The notes beneath the pieces were generated by a model that saw only the letters and a program-made list of their open reading frames with translations, had not been told where the DNA came from and did not search any database. Source: Bacteroidota bacterium (GTDB lineage: Bacteria > Bacteroidota > Bacteroidia > Cytophagales > Cyclobacteriaceae). From it: a stretch of 64,000 bases of DNA. The stretch lies in contig JAFDYT010000001.1 in assembly GCA_018266055.1 (NCBI GenBank), positions 248,001 to 312,000 on the forward strand, written 5' to 3'. Below are positions 8,221-17,790 of this stretch, one piece after another. Position numbers and translations under genes: made by a program. How positions within the stretch are numbered: the stretch's first letter is position 1; the number at the start of each line of letters is the position of its first letter.

Positions 8221-10916
8221 AACGATGGGGTTGAATAGTCGGTAGATGTAGGAGTTTGAAAATAACGTAAGGCGAGCGCCATATTAAAGTAGCCTGCTGC
8301 GCTTTTGAAGATTCCATTTTTAACACGAATGGAACTTCCAATATTTTTTGCAAATCGGTTGATGACTGCTGCGTCTTCCGGTTGATGAGTGCCTGCCGAA
8401 TATTTCAACCGCAGATACACGTGCATAAATTCTTCAAAGCCTGCCTTCAGCGCGGGATCGATTTTAGTTTGCGCATAAGAAAGCGGCGTTTCATTTTCTC
8501 GCTCGAAGCCCGCCATGTGGAAGCGGTACAATGCTGCTTGATAAACCTGATCGGCCTTCGCGGAGAGATTGCCTGCAAAGGATATTCGCAGCAAGCGATA
8601 AATAAGGTAGAGCAGCGGCAACAACAAAATTATAATAAGCAGCGCTCCGATTCCTTTCGCGGCGAGTAAGGCTATTTCCTGCCAGGTGATTTTCTTTTCG
8701 GCGACGTTGGCGCCTTTCTTTGTGCCGCTTTCTTTTTTCTTTTCTTTTTCTTTTCCGCGAATGTGAATTTCATCGGCAATGATTGGCGAAGGAAAATCCT
8801 GCACCTGCTGTTCGATAGAAACGCCCGGACGCGGCTTCGGAATTTTTTTTGCTTCGTCTTTGTACGAAACAATAATCAGCGAGTCGCCGGGATGAATCGC
8901 CGCAAACGTGGTGTCCTTTTTATTATAGAGTATTCTGCAAAGCGATGCATCGATAGGCCGCGTGAAAGATTTATTCAGTGCATACGTGTTGTTCAAAAAA
9001 ATCAGTGAGCTGAAAGAGGCGTTAAGCGATTTTGTTTTTTCGTTGACTGATTCAGCTTTCGCATTAAGCACAAGCCACGGTTCTGGTGGAGGAAGCGGCG
9101 GCGTGCCGTCGGGCTTTGGCGCATTTTGCTGATCCTCATTCCCGATAGTCATGTCAAAGTCGAGCCAACCGTATCCGGGGAAATACACTTGCGTCCACGC
9201 GTGCGCCTGACTTGCGTAAAACCAATACCAGCCTTTGTTTTTGTCGCTTCGGTTGATGGCTGCAAAGCCTGTGGTGAAGCGCGTGGGCACACCCAGTGCG
9301 CGAAGCATGAACAGCGATGCGCCTGCATAATAAGTACAATAGCCTGTGTGGGTTTTGAACAGAAAGTTGTACAACATTTTCGAGCTGGGAATATTCGGAT
9401 CGTCGACCGCGCCGGCTTTTAATGAATACCTGAAAATTCGTTTCCCATTTTCATTGCGCTTCAAAAAGAAATCGCGAACCGCGATCACTTTGTCAACAGG
9501 CCGCGCATCTTTCCCAACCAAACTGAAGGCAAGCTTGGAGATGGAATCGTAAATGCCGCCGGTGGGCAATGTGGTGTAGTAGTTTAAAAATTTGTTGTCG
9601 ATTTTGGAGTAACCTTTCACGCTTCTCAACTCTTCGTGGCGCTTGTCCTGAATGCCTTCGAGCATCGGGTTGGCGGAGATGTTGTACACGAAGTACGCAT
9701 TGTTCAGCTCGGATGCGTAAGAAGTGATTTTGTAGCCGGAGATAAATGTTTTCTGAAAATCTTTTTCTACAGGAATAGTTTGAATGGCAAATACATTCGC
9801 TGGGCCAAGTACCGAATGCTTCCAGGTGTTTTCTGAAAGATAGACTTGGGCTTCCACTACCTTTTTTAATTTGTCGCCCATCGATTTGCGGAATATAGTA
9901 GTGTCGATGTATGAATAATACATGGGCAGATTGACCGGGTCAACGTCAAACTCATCAAAGGAAGGAACGTTCACATCGCGGGTGAATGTTTCTTTCACCG
10001 GATCGTAGCGTGTGAGATAGTGATACACAAAATACAATGGCGCGGGCGAGCCATCTGGAAAATAATTGTCCAGCTTGCTACAGAACATCAGCTTATCGGA
10101 CGAACTCATTTTCGAATTCACCCGCATTGTGTCTTTTAATCGGTATCCATCGTCGCCTTTGCCTCCTTTTTCCATTAGGCCGTTGCGCTCGTCGTAGTTG
10201 TTGTCGTTGTTCTTCGAGCCGTCTTTGTTATTTTTTGCACCGCGCGCACCGAGTTCTTTTTCAACAGCTTTGAGATCGCTTTTAAAAAGACTTTCGGTAA
10301 CGATGAAGGCGAGCAGAATCAGCAAGGCAAATAAGCTGATGCGCAGTGCCAGCTTTCCAGATCGTTTCAGATTTATTTCAACCCGCTTCGTCAGCAACGG
10401 AGAAAGAAACAACATGTACAATCCGTACACCACCACCGGGCTAATGTGCACGAGGATGTACGTAAGGCTTACGTCGATCGTGTCGGAGATTGCCACAAGT
10501 GTAACGGTCGCCAGCAGACCAAACACAATAATATACGACCACCGTATCCGCGCCAGCAGAAAACCAAACACCCATCCGAAAATGAAAAGGGTGGAATACA
10601 GTTGAAACCTTGCCGTAGCATAGAACACATCGAACTCGCCGGGCAGGCGATTGATTATTTTTTCAAATAGCCAGTACCCTATCCACAGCAAGAGAAAAGT
10701 AATTGCAAGACGTGCTCCATAATAATAGAGTGTGTACGCCAGCGTAAGCCCCACAGCAAAATAAATGGTCTGGCTGACGAGGCTGGTATTGAGTGCGGTG
10801 TACGAGAAGTTGACAAACCGAAGTGTGATGAACCCGATGATAATGGTAGGGATAACTACCAACACAAGGCGAATGAGGAGTTGCTGAAAGCGGTCGTTAT
10901 TGTCTTGCCTGTTCAT
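8217..10916 (-). CDS. Membrane-anchored transglutaminase-like protein
   Basis: 899 residues. The N-terminal 210 residues carry about seven membrane segments. A large extracytoplasmic part follows with a transglutaminase-like core: Cys527 in HTGYCTYYAG, His572 in SQAHAWTQVY and Asp588 in DFDMT form the catalytic triad. A further membrane helix (about 757-775) precedes a cytoplasmic tail resembling DUF4129. A Lys-rich stretch precedes that helix. This architecture (multi-TM, transglutaminase core, C-terminal helix) is the usual companion of DUF58 and MoxR. Substrate unknown; cross-linking or proteolysis at the envelope is possible. 4-nt overlaps join it to both neighbours. Confidence 0.85.
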   Translation of the reverse strand: MNRQDNNDRFQQLLIRLVLVVIPTIIIGFITLRFVNFSYTALNTSLVSQTIYFAVGLTLAYTLYYYGARLAITFLLLWIGYWLFEKIINRLPGEFDVFYATARFQLYSTLFIFGWVFGFLLARIRWSYIIVFGLLATVTLVAISDTIDVSLTYILVHISPVVVYGLYMLFLSPLLTKRVEINLKRSGKLALRISLFALLILLAFIVTESLFKSDLKAVEKELGARGAKNNKDGSKNNDNNYDERNGLMEKGGKGDDGYRLKDTMRVNSKMSSSDKLMFCSKLDNYFPDGSPAPLYFVYHYLTRYDPVKETFTRDVNVPSFDEFDVDPVNLPMYYSYIDTTIFRKSMGDKLKKVVEAQVYLSENTWKHSVLGPANVFAIQTIPVEKDFQKTFISGYKITSYASELNNAYFVYNISANPMLEGIQDKRHEELRSVKGYSKIDNKFLNYYTTLPTGGIYDSISKLAFSLVGKDARPVDKVIAVRDFFLKRNENGKRIFRYSLKAGAVDDPNIPSSKMLYNFLFKTHTGYCTYYAGASLFMLRALGVPTRFTTGFAAINRSDKNKGWYWFYASQAHAWTQVYFPGYGWLDFDMTIGNEDQQNAPKPDGTPPLPPPEPWLVLNAKAESVNEKTKSLNASFSSLIFLNNTYALNKSFTRPIDASLCRILYNKKDTTFAAIHPGDSLIIVSYKDEAKKIPKPRPGVSIEQQVQDFPSPIIADEIHIRGKEKEKKKESGTKKGANVAEKKITWQEIALLAAKGIGALLIIILLLPLLYLIYRLLRISFAGNLSAKADQVYQAALYRFHMAGFERENETPLSYAQTKIDPALKAGFEEFMHVYLRLKYSAGTHQPEDAAVINRFAKNIGSSIRVKNGIFKSAAGYFNMALALRYFQTPTSTDYSTPSL

Positions 10917-12310
10917 CGTTCAAATTCTATATCGTTGGTCAGCCAGCTATTGCCGCGCTGTTTCAGCGCTGAGGCAATGTCATTTTCATTTTCTTTCAAA
11001 CTTCTCCGCAGCGACGACAGCAACCAGGGTTGCCTCAGTTTGTCAGAGGGTTTGGCCTCGGGCTTAAAGAAAATATCCTTTACCTGAAGTTGAAATGGCG
11101 ACGGAATTGCATCCGACAATTTCACTACTACCAACGGAACTGACGGCGGCAAGTTTTTTAATATAGTCTCGACTTCTCCCACAGGCACCAGCGAAGGAAG
11201 GCAGACAAATGCAGCTTTACTATAATTAACAAATCCGGATGGCGCCAATTGGCTTTGCCACGCCGCCGCGGTGATTTGAAATAACTCATTCTTCTTTTCG
11301 CTTAGGCCGCTTAGCTTCGGTACTTCCTGATCGTGTGGAATACGCACATCATAGCCGTTTTGAGCAATGGCCTCAAACAAATTGCGTACGGTGTCTTTGT
11401 ACACGTTCAATAGCTCAGTTTCAAAAACTCCACCCTGCAATCCGAACCCGTGGTAATAACTCACATAAAAATAAAGATGCGACGCGTAAGGATCTTTTGT
11501 TTCGGGAATGCGCACCACCAGCTGACCGCTCTTGGCATAAATTTTCCACACGATGCGGTGAATGTTATCGCCGGTTTCAAACTCTTTGTAATTCACATGC
11601 TCGCCCTCTACGCGTTTGGGGATATCAATGCGGTGCTTTTGTTCTTCGGTAGAGTTGGGCTGCGCTTTTATTTTCTGTTCTTCCTGCGGCAGCGGCAAGG
11701 TATATAACTGCTGCGTGTAGGGAATGGTGCAGGGCAGCGACACGAGACCCAGCATATCGCAAAACGAAATCAATACTTTTTCTACATCGTAAATGCCCCG
11801 GTCGTGAAGTAAGGTTTGCCCGGTGCCGCGAATTGCCTGCCGCCACCAATGACGCGGTCGCGGCACATTGGTGTCTAGAATAACGCGCTCAGACATTCTC
11901 TTTTCAGAAAAAACCAACCGTGCCTGAATCGTGCCGAGCAGCGGGCGCAACGCCGGGCCGCTGATCATCACCGTAAGGGGAATCCAACCCGCTTCTGCTT
12001 TTTGGCCGTCGCCAAACTTTGCCTGCACGGCAATACGTTTGTTTTTTACGCCGTTCATAAAATAAGCCCACGTGCTTACGGCCGTAAGCAGGCTTATCAA
12101 AAATAGCCCGAGGATTGTCCACTTTACCAACTGAATAAATTGGTTCATCACCAACCAGAGGTTTGAGTCATCTTGTCCGTACTCGTTGCGCAGCCAAAGA
12201 CTTACGATCCAAAGGGCAGCGATCGACAAAAGCAGTTGCCAACGTACGCCTACCAGCTTAGACCAGTAGGAAGAGAATTTGATAAACGTAGAGAGAGAAA
12301 GTGACTTCAT
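10913..12310 (-). CDS. DUF58-domain membrane protein
   Basis: 465 residues with two N-terminal membrane helices (about 24-42 and 54-76), then a soluble part with the DUF58 signature around residues 240-272 (EFETGDNIHRIVWKIYAKSG, followed by VVRIPE). DUF58 proteins are nearly always encoded with MoxR ATPases and are thought to be their clients; the molecular role is unknown. First gene of the four-gene operon; the next gene begins within its stop codon (4-nt overlap). No clear -7 element was found in the 137-bp divergent gap to the PLP-enzyme gene. Confidence 0.85.
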   Translation of the reverse strand: MKSLSLSTFIKFSSYWSKLVGVRWQLLLSIAALWIVSLWLRNEYGQDDSNLWLVMNQFIQLVKWTILGLFLISLLTAVSTWAYFMNGVKNKRIAVQAKFGDGQKAEAGWIPLTVMISGPALRPLLGTIQARLVFSEKRMSERVILDTNVPRPRHWWRQAIRGTGQTLLHDRGIYDVEKVLISFCDMLGLVSLPCTIPYTQQLYTLPLPQEEQKIKAQPNSTEEQKHRIDIPKRVEGEHVNYKEFETGDNIHRIVWKIYAKSGQLVVRIPETKDPYASHLYFYVSYYHGFGLQGGVFETELLNVYKDTVRNLFEAIAQNGYDVRIPHDQEVPKLSGLSEKKNELFQITAAAWQSQLAPSGFVNYSKAAFVCLPSLVPVGEVETILKNLPPSVPLVVVKLSDAIPSPFQLQVKDIFFKPEAKPSDKLRQPWLLSSLRRSLKENENDIASALKQRGNSWLTNDIEFER

Positions 12311-12419
12311 TCAAAATCTTAGGACACACAAGAAAGGAAAATTTTTACAAATAACGATTGCAAAAGGGATGGATTGTAGCAGCCGCATCGTTTTCTTTTT
12401 TCGCTTTGCCACATCCTCT

Positions 12420-12427
12420 TATATTTG
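12420..12427 (+). promoter_or_regulatory. Predicted -7 promoter element for the PLP-enzyme gene
   Basis: TATATTTG matches the Bacteroidota -7 consensus TAnnTTTG exactly and lies 20 bp before the ATG at 12448. No good TTTG -33 box is seen at the preferred spacing. Confidence 0.45.
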
Positions 12428-12447
12428 CTCACTTCAAAAACAGAATC

Positions 12448-13569
12448 ATGAGCAAATCAAAACTTACGCAGAGCGTACACGTCGGATCTAAGGGCGACAG
12501 TCTTTATGGTGGATTAGTGAATCCGATCTATCCATCTTCGGCCTATGATTACGATGCCGAAGTGAGGTATCCGCGCTACTTTAATACGCCGAATCAAAAA
12601 GCTGTGGTGGAGAAAATTGCAGCGCTGGAAAACACAGAAGATGGCTTACTCTTTGGCTCGGGTATGGCGGCGATCATGACCTCGATTTTTGCGATGGTGC
12701 GCCATGGCGATCATATTTTGTTTCAGGATGATTTATATGGAGGCACACATCATGCAGCAATTACCGAATTGAAACGCTACGGCATTGATCATTCGATGGT
12801 GAATGTTTTTGATTTGGAAAAATTTGAAGCGGCGATCAAGCCGAACACCAAAGTGATTTATATTGAAACGCCGTCGAACCCGCTGCTTAAAATTACGGAC
12901 ATCCGTGGTGTAGCCCGTATCGCGAAGAAACACAAAATCATCACCATCATCGATAATACGTTTGCCTCGCCCGTAAACCAAAACCCGATAAGCCTGGGCA
13001 TTGATATTGTTACCCACAGCGGCACCAAATACATCGGCGGCCACAGCGACATTTGCTGCGGAGTAGCAGTAGGTTCAAAGAAGCTCATCGAAAAAGTTAA
13101 AGCAAGCGCAATGCACTTTGGCGGAAGTACCGACGCGCAGACGGCATATCTCGTCGAACGAAGTTTGAAGACAATTGTGCTCCGTGTACAACAGCAGAAC
13201 AAAAACGCCCTGGCGCTGGCGAAGTATCTTGAAAAAGAACCCAAGGTAAGTGCAGTGTATTATCCGGGCTTAAAAAGTAATCCCGGTTTTGCTATCGCAA
13301 AAAAGCAAATGCCAGGTGGATTTGGTGGAATGCTTTCATTTGAGATTAAGGGCGATACAGAAAAATTTTTGAAGCGATTGAAAATTATTCGCAAAGCGAT
13401 AAGTCTTGGCGGCGTAGAAAGTACAATCACACAGCCGGTAAAAACTTCACACGCCAAAATGTCTCCGGCTGAGCGAAAGGCAGCAGGCATTTCCGACAAA
13501 CTTTTGCGTTTCTCTGTGGGCATAGAAGATGTGAAAGATTTAATCAACGACATCAAACAGGCTCTTTAA
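12448..13569 (+). CDS. Cystathionine gamma-synthase / beta-lyase family PLP enzyme
   Basis: 373 residues from ATG 12448; an alternative start 90 bp upstream would place the predicted promoter inside the gene. It is a complete fold-type I trans-sulfuration enzyme: PLP-binding Asp169 in IIDNTFASP, Schiff-base Lys194 in SGTKYIGGHSD, and LFGSGMAAI near 68-76 at the phosphate-binding turn. Members make or split cystathionine, or degrade methionine or homocysteine; the reaction cannot be fixed from sequence alone. A GNAT gene follows 24 bp downstream and may share its transcript. Confidence 0.85.
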   Translation: MSKSKLTQSVHVGSKGDSLYGGLVNPIYPSSAYDYDAEVRYPRYFNTPNQKAVVEKIAALENTEDGLLFGSGMAAIMTSIFAMVRHGDHILFQDDLYGGTHHAAITELKRYGIDHSMVNVFDLEKFEAAIKPNTKVIYIETPSNPLLKITDIRGVARIAKKHKIITIIDNTFASPVNQNPISLGIDIVTHSGTKYIGGHSDICCGVAVGSKKLIEKVKASAMHFGGSTDAQTAYLVERSLKTIVLRVQQQNKNALALAKYLEKEPKVSAVYYPGLKSNPGFAIAKKQMPGGFGGMLSFEIKGDTEKFLKRLKIIRKAISLGGVESTITQPVKTSHAKMSPAERKAAGISDKLLRFSVGIEDVKDLINDIKQAL

Positions 13570-13593
13570 TTCCACGCGTACTTTGTTTCTCCT

Positions 13594-14043
13594 ATGATTA
13601 TCCGCGAAGCAACACCCAAAGACATTCCATCTCTTCTTGACTTTCAATTGAAGATGGCTCTGGAAACCGAAAACATAACGCTCGAAATCAGCGCGCTTAC
13701 CTTGGGTGTGCAACGAATGTTTAAAGATTCGACCAAAGGCCGCTACTATGTAGCTGAAGATAATGATGAAGTGATCGGTTGCCTGATGACTACGTACGAA
13801 TGGAGCGACTGGCGCAACGGCACTATCCTTTGGATACAGTCGGTGTATGTGGATAAGCCGCATCGTGGCAAGGGTGTGTACAAGGAGCTCTACAATTTTA
13901 TCAAAAAGATGGTGGACGAAGACCCTGACATGACGGGCATCCGCCTTTATGTGGATAAGACGAACCTCGCGGCTCAAACCGTGTATAAAAAGCTCGGCAT
14001 GAATGGCGATCACTACGCCACCTTTGAGTGGATGAAGGATTAA
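13594..14043 (+). CDS. GNAT-family N-acetyltransferase
   Basis: 149 residues, a single GNAT domain. The acetyl-CoA-binding turn is PHRGKGVYKELY (R-x-x-G-x-G/A type), followed by GIRLYVDKTNLAAQTVYKKL and the typical C-terminal KLGM segment. The substrate is unknown; small-molecule or protein amines are both possible. It begins 24 bp after the PLP-enzyme stop. Confidence 0.85.
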   Translation: MIIREATPKDIPSLLDFQLKMALETENITLEISALTLGVQRMFKDSTKGRYYVAEDNDEVIGCLMTTYEWSDWRNGTILWIQSVYVDKPHRGKGVYKELYNFIKKMVDEDPDMTGIRLYVDKTNLAAQTVYKKLGMNGDHYATFEWMKD

Positions 14044-14162
14044 GCTGACGCTTTTTCTCCAAAGGTTTTCAAAAATCTTCCCTTAAAATTTTTTACATTA
14101 GGTTTCAGTTGGTTTGAAGCGATTGCATTTGCTTTAAAAGAATTCGTCACACCTAAACCTAA

Positions 14163-15785
14163 ATGTCTATGAGAGGCTTGATGATGGAGTATCAACTCAC
14201 CATCCCCACTATTCTGCGCCGGGCTGAAACGTTGTTTGCCAAAAAGGAAATTGTCAGCCGCATGCCCGACAAGAGCATTCATCGCTACACCTACAAAGAC
14301 TTTGCGCTACGAACAAAAAAATTAAGCGACGCTCTTCACCAGCTTGGCGTGCGCCATGGTGATCGGGTAGCCACACTTTGCTGGAATCATTACCAACACC
14401 TCGAAGCGTATTTTGCCGCCCCGTGCATGGGAGCGATCGTTCACACGCTTAATCTGCGGTTGAGCCCGGATGACCTTACTTACATTGTCAATCACGCCGA
14501 AGACAAGGTGATCATTGTGGATCAAGTACTATTGCCTTTGCTTGAAAAATTCAAGGCCAACATTTCAGTTCAACATCTGATCGTGATTCCCAACGCCGGC
14601 CAGCCAATTCCGCAAGGATATTTGAATTACGAAGACGTCGTTGCCTCCGGCGATGCCTCAAGGTTTGAACCATTCGAGGGAGACGAATACACGGCAGCGT
14701 CGATGTGCTACACGTCGGGCACTACTGGCAAACCCAAAGGCGTGCTGTATTCGCATCGCTCAATCATGCTTCATGCCATGTCGTGTTTGGTAAGTTGCTG
14801 CGGCCTCGGAATCACCGAAGTGGATTCCGTGCTCCCGATTGTACCGATGTTTCACGCCAGCGCGTGGGGCTTTCCTTTTAACTGCACGTTTGTGGGAGCG
14901 AAACAGGTTTTTCCCGGCCCGTATTTGGATCCAGAAAGTTTGCTCGATTTGTATGAGAAGGAAAAAGTCACCGTCACAGGTGGCGTACCTACTGTGATGC
15001 TTGGAATTTTAAACAAGCTTGACGCTGATCCCAACCGCTACAAGTTAGCCTTGAGGATTATTCTGGTGGGTGGCTCCGCTTTGCCGCGCTTTCTGGTCAA
15101 AGCGTTTGATGAACGATACCACATTCAAGTATTGCAAGGATGGGGCATGACAGAGACTTCTCCATTGGGAAGTACTTCAGTGCTGACAAGTCAACTAGTG
15201 AATGCCTCGAAGGAAGAGCAATACGATCACACGGCCAAGCAAGGTTTGCCAGCTCCGTTCGTTGAGATTCGCGGACGAAATGAAAATGGATTCATCCCGT
15301 GGGACGGTGTCACCATGGGCGAACTGGAAATTCGCGGACCGTGGATTGCGGCGGCGTACTACCGCGACATGGAACCCGAAGGAAAATTTACTTCCGACGA
15401 ATGGTTTAAAACCGGTGACATTGTGACGATTGATGAGCAAGGCTGTATTGAAATCAAAGACCGCAGCAAAGACGTGATCAAGTCAGGCGGCGAGTGGATT
15501 AGTTCGGTAGCGCTTGAAAATACATTGATGGGTCATTCCGCAGTGATGGAAGCCGCCGTGATTTCTATTCCCGATGAAAAATGGATGGAGCGCCCGTATG
15601 CGTATGTAGTTCTTAAAGAAGGGAAGACAGTGACGCCGGACGAGTTGAAAAAATATCTAGAAGACAAGTTTGCCAAGTTTTGGTTGCCTGATGGCTATGA
15701 AGAGGTAGCCGCAATTCCGAAAACTTCAGTGGGAAAATTTTTGAAATCAGCTTTACGCGATAAGTACTCGAAGGATCACGGCTGA
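14163..15785 (+). CDS. Acyl-CoA synthetase (fatty-acid--CoA ligase family)
   Basis: 540 residues of the ANL adenylating superfamily. The AMP-binding loop YTSGTTGKPKG is at 183-193, GWGMTETSP near 325, the hinge region with KTGDIV and KDRSKD near 417-436, and the catalytic lysine in PKTSVGKFLKS near the C-terminus. It activates a carboxylate, probably a medium- or long-chain fatty acid, to the acyl-CoA via an acyl-AMP. The start could be ATG 14163 or ATG 14169 (MRGLMMEY, the commoner family N-terminus). It stops 2 bp before the convergent EnvC-like gene. Confidence 0.88.
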   Translation: MSMRGLMMEYQLTIPTILRRAETLFAKKEIVSRMPDKSIHRYTYKDFALRTKKLSDALHQLGVRHGDRVATLCWNHYQHLEAYFAAPCMGAIVHTLNLRLSPDDLTYIVNHAEDKVIIVDQVLLPLLEKFKANISVQHLIVIPNAGQPIPQGYLNYEDVVASGDASRFEPFEGDEYTAASMCYTSGTTGKPKGVLYSHRSIMLHAMSCLVSCCGLGITEVDSVLPIVPMFHASAWGFPFNCTFVGAKQVFPGPYLDPESLLDLYEKEKVTVTGGVPTVMLGILNKLDADPNRYKLALRIILVGGSALPRFLVKAFDERYHIQVLQGWGMTETSPLGSTSVLTSQLVNASKEEQYDHTAKQGLPAPFVEIRGRNENGFIPWDGVTMGELEIRGPWIAAAYYRDMEPEGKFTSDEWFKTGDIVTIDEQGCIEIKDRSKDVIKSGGEWISSVALENTLMGHSAVMEAAVISIPDEKWMERPYAYVVLKEGKTVTPDELKKYLEDKFAKFWLPDGYEEVAAIPKTSVGKFLKSALRDKYSKDHG

Positions 15786-15801
15786 TATTAATTCTTCAGC
15801 C
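15780..15801. terminator. Candidate bidirectional terminator hairpin
   Basis: GGCTGA and TCAGCC form a perfect 6-bp stem with a 10-nt loop that spans both stop codons of the convergent acyl-CoA synthetase and EnvC-like genes. A short T-run follows on the plus strand only. It is short, so termination strength is uncertain. Confidence 0.35.
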
Positions 15802-17008
15802 ACTTTTGTGGATCAAGTGCTTCGATATTTTTTGTGATCTGAAAGCGCAACTCTGAAATACCATCAGAAGAGGAGAGTACGCGGGCGATTTCCTGACCTG
15901 TAGAAACATGGTCGCCTTTTTTTACAAACACATCTTTCACGCCTGCATACACCGTGTAGTAATCTCCGTGGCGGATGATGATCGTACTGCCGAGCCCTTT
16001 GATGAACGCAATCGTGCGCACCTCTCCATTAAATACCACACGCACCGGTTCATTGGCTTTTGTCTGTATGTTGATGCCATTGTTTTGAATCTCGATGCCT
16101 CTCAGCACGGGATGCATCTGCCGGCCAAACCGCTGCGACACAAACCCTGACACTGGCCAGGGAAATTTACTTTTATTTTCTTCGAACGAGGCAGAGAGTG
16201 TAGCTGTCTCAAAGGCGTTGGCTACTTCTTTTACTTTACTGCGCTCGCGTTCGCGGGCTTCTTTCGCAGCACGCTCCAGTTCTTCTTTTACAATTTTTGC
16301 AATCAGGTTGTCGAGCTCAACCACTGCCTTGCGCGTTTCTTCCAGTTCGCGTTTCAGTCGGCGTTCTTCCTTTACCAGACTGGTCACCACTTTGCGCTGT
16401 TTTTGTTTGAGCCCGGTAAGTTGCTCGCTTTGCTTCAGTTCGTCGTTGAGCAGAAGTTGCTTTTCGTTGCGCTTGGCTTCGGTTTGTTTCACCTGCGCAC
16501 TGAGCAGGGCTTGCGCGCGTGCTATGGCTTCTGTCTGCACTTGTCTCGCCTTGCCGTATTGCTCCATGTATTTCAGGCGCATGAGCATTTGATCAAATGA
16601 TGTAGAAGAAAAAAGCAGTGTCAGCTTATCAGTTTTTCCACTGGCCTTTTGCGCAGCAAAGAGCATCGCGGCGTATTCTTCTTTCAGGTCGTTCACATCT
16701 TTTTCAAGAGCTTCAATGATCTGATTGTCTTCGTTGATGTCGTCATCAAGAATCCCCATTTCACTTTTTATTGTGCCCACCAAAGTTTCCTGCTGCTCGA
16801 TGCGGCGATTAAGTGCGGTAAGTTCACCAATTGAATTTTTTTTCTCTTTCGCGGTTTCCTCCAGGATTTTTTCAGTCTCCTTTATTTTCTCCTGATTAAG
16901 TTGGCGCTCGCGTTGCAACGCCGCTTTGTCTTTTTTTTGCGCAGGCGCTGCAACAGCGATGAAAAGTAAACAGATAAAACTGAAACGCGTGATCTTACCT
17001 GCGATCAT
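15788..17008 (-). CDS. EnvC-like murein hydrolase activator with degenerate LytM domain
   Basis: 406 residues: signal peptide (1-24, ending APAQ), long coiled coil (about 28-270) and a C-terminal M23/LytM domain (about 283-405). The fold landmarks are present (RFGRQMHP, then IEIQNNGINIQ, RHGDYYTVYAGV, SELRFQI), but the zinc ligands are lost: the usual His and Asp are Asn309 and Asn313, the second metal His is Arg388, and Y-x-H is Y-A-G. Like E. coli EnvC, it should regulate other peptidoglycan amidases rather than cut murein. Its start overlaps the DUF4292 gene by 14 nt. Confidence 0.88.
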   Translation of the reverse strand: MIAGKITRFSFICLLFIAVAAPAQKKDKAALQRERQLNQEKIKETEKILEETAKEKKNSIGELTALNRRIEQQETLVGTIKSEMGILDDDINEDNQIIEALEKDVNDLKEEYAAMLFAAQKASGKTDKLTLLFSSTSFDQMLMRLKYMEQYGKARQVQTEAIARAQALLSAQVKQTEAKRNEKQLLLNDELKQSEQLTGLKQKQRKVVTSLVKEERRLKRELEETRKAVVELDNLIAKIVKEELERAAKEARERERSKVKEVANAFETATLSASFEENKSKFPWPVSGFVSQRFGRQMHPVLRGIEIQNNGINIQTKANEPVRVVFNGEVRTIAFIKGLGSTIIIRHGDYYTVYAGVKDVFVKKGDHVSTGQEIARVLSSSDGISELRFQITKNIEALDPQKWLKN

Positions 17009-17765
17009 ACCGTTTGGGAATATTAAACGGAAAACGTAATTCTTTTGTGCCTACTTCGGCTTTGGTGTATTCAAAAATGATCGTGTTGTTCACAATTCCC
17101 GAGTGCGTTTTGTACGTCACTTCGATGGTGCCTTTGTACGGAAACAGCTTGTCGCCCACCGGTTGAAAATCGGAATAATTTATTTTAATTGAATTGCCCG
17201 TGGTGGATTCATTGAAATCAACATGCTCCAGTTTTTTGGTGCTTTTGTTGATAAGGTTTTGAATGGTGACGGTGCCTTCGTGCTGAATCAGTTTGTTAAA
17301 GAAGGAGTCTTCACCCAACTCGTCATCTGCCCGGCGAGGCAAAATCGGATTGCCCAAAAGTGCAGCCTGCACTACTTTATAATCAATCTTAAAGTTAAAG
17401 CGCTTGCTTAGTTCGCCGTAATCAAACACATAATATTGATTTTCAAGATTGCTTACGATCGTGATCGAATCTTTGTTGACCAGTGCTTTACCGCCCTGCA
17501 GCCCGATAAAATTCAACGTCATCCAAATCACACTGTCTTTGCGAATGCGGATGTGAGCCTTTACTTCTCTTTCTTTCGAGTCATCGCGAAAGATCAGCTT
17601 GGCCTTGCCGTGCATGTATTCGAAATTAATTTCCTGCACATCGATAGATTTGGGCGGCGGCGGAAGTGTCGGGATAATATGGCGATGGCAGGCTGACAAC
17701 AAGATGAAGCCGATCAGCGTCAACGTCGTTTTCTGAATGGTAGTGAGTAAAGGAAAAAGTTTCAC
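16995..17765 (-). CDS. DUF4292-type lipoprotein
   Basis: 256 residues with a lipoprotein signal peptide (lipobox LLSAC, Cys26), so it is membrane-anchored after export. The mature part is beta-rich and resembles DUF4292/LolB-like lipoproteins that recur in Bacteroidota between a TPR protein and an EnvC-like gene. The start is GTG at 17765. Gene order suggests a role in cell-wall or outer-membrane assembly; the precise function is unknown. Confidence 0.75.
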   Translation of the reverse strand: MKLFPLLTTIQKTTLTLIGFILLSACHRHIIPTLPPPPKSIDVQEINFEYMHGKAKLIFRDDSKEREVKAHIRIRKDSVIWMTLNFIGLQGGKALVNKDSITIVSNLENQYYVFDYGELSKRFNFKIDYKVVQAALLGNPILPRRADDELGEDSFFNKLIQHEGTVTIQNLINKSTKKLEHVDFNESTTGNSIKINYSDFQPVGDKLFPYKGTIEVTYKTHSGIVNNTIIFEYTKAEVGTKELRFPFNIPKRYDRR

Positions 17766-17790
17766 CTGAAAAATTTTGCGAATTTAATAA

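Noticed and set aside
14163-14184. Several ATG codons at the acyl-CoA synthetase start
   Set aside because: 14163, 14169, 14181 and 14184 are all possible; the family favours 14169, but the difference does not affect the domain, so the first was kept.
16095-16592. Long plus-strand frame rich in Ser/Arg/Leu
   Set aside because: It is the complement of the coiled-coil region of the EnvC-like gene; its composition is the mirror of Lys/Glu-rich codons.
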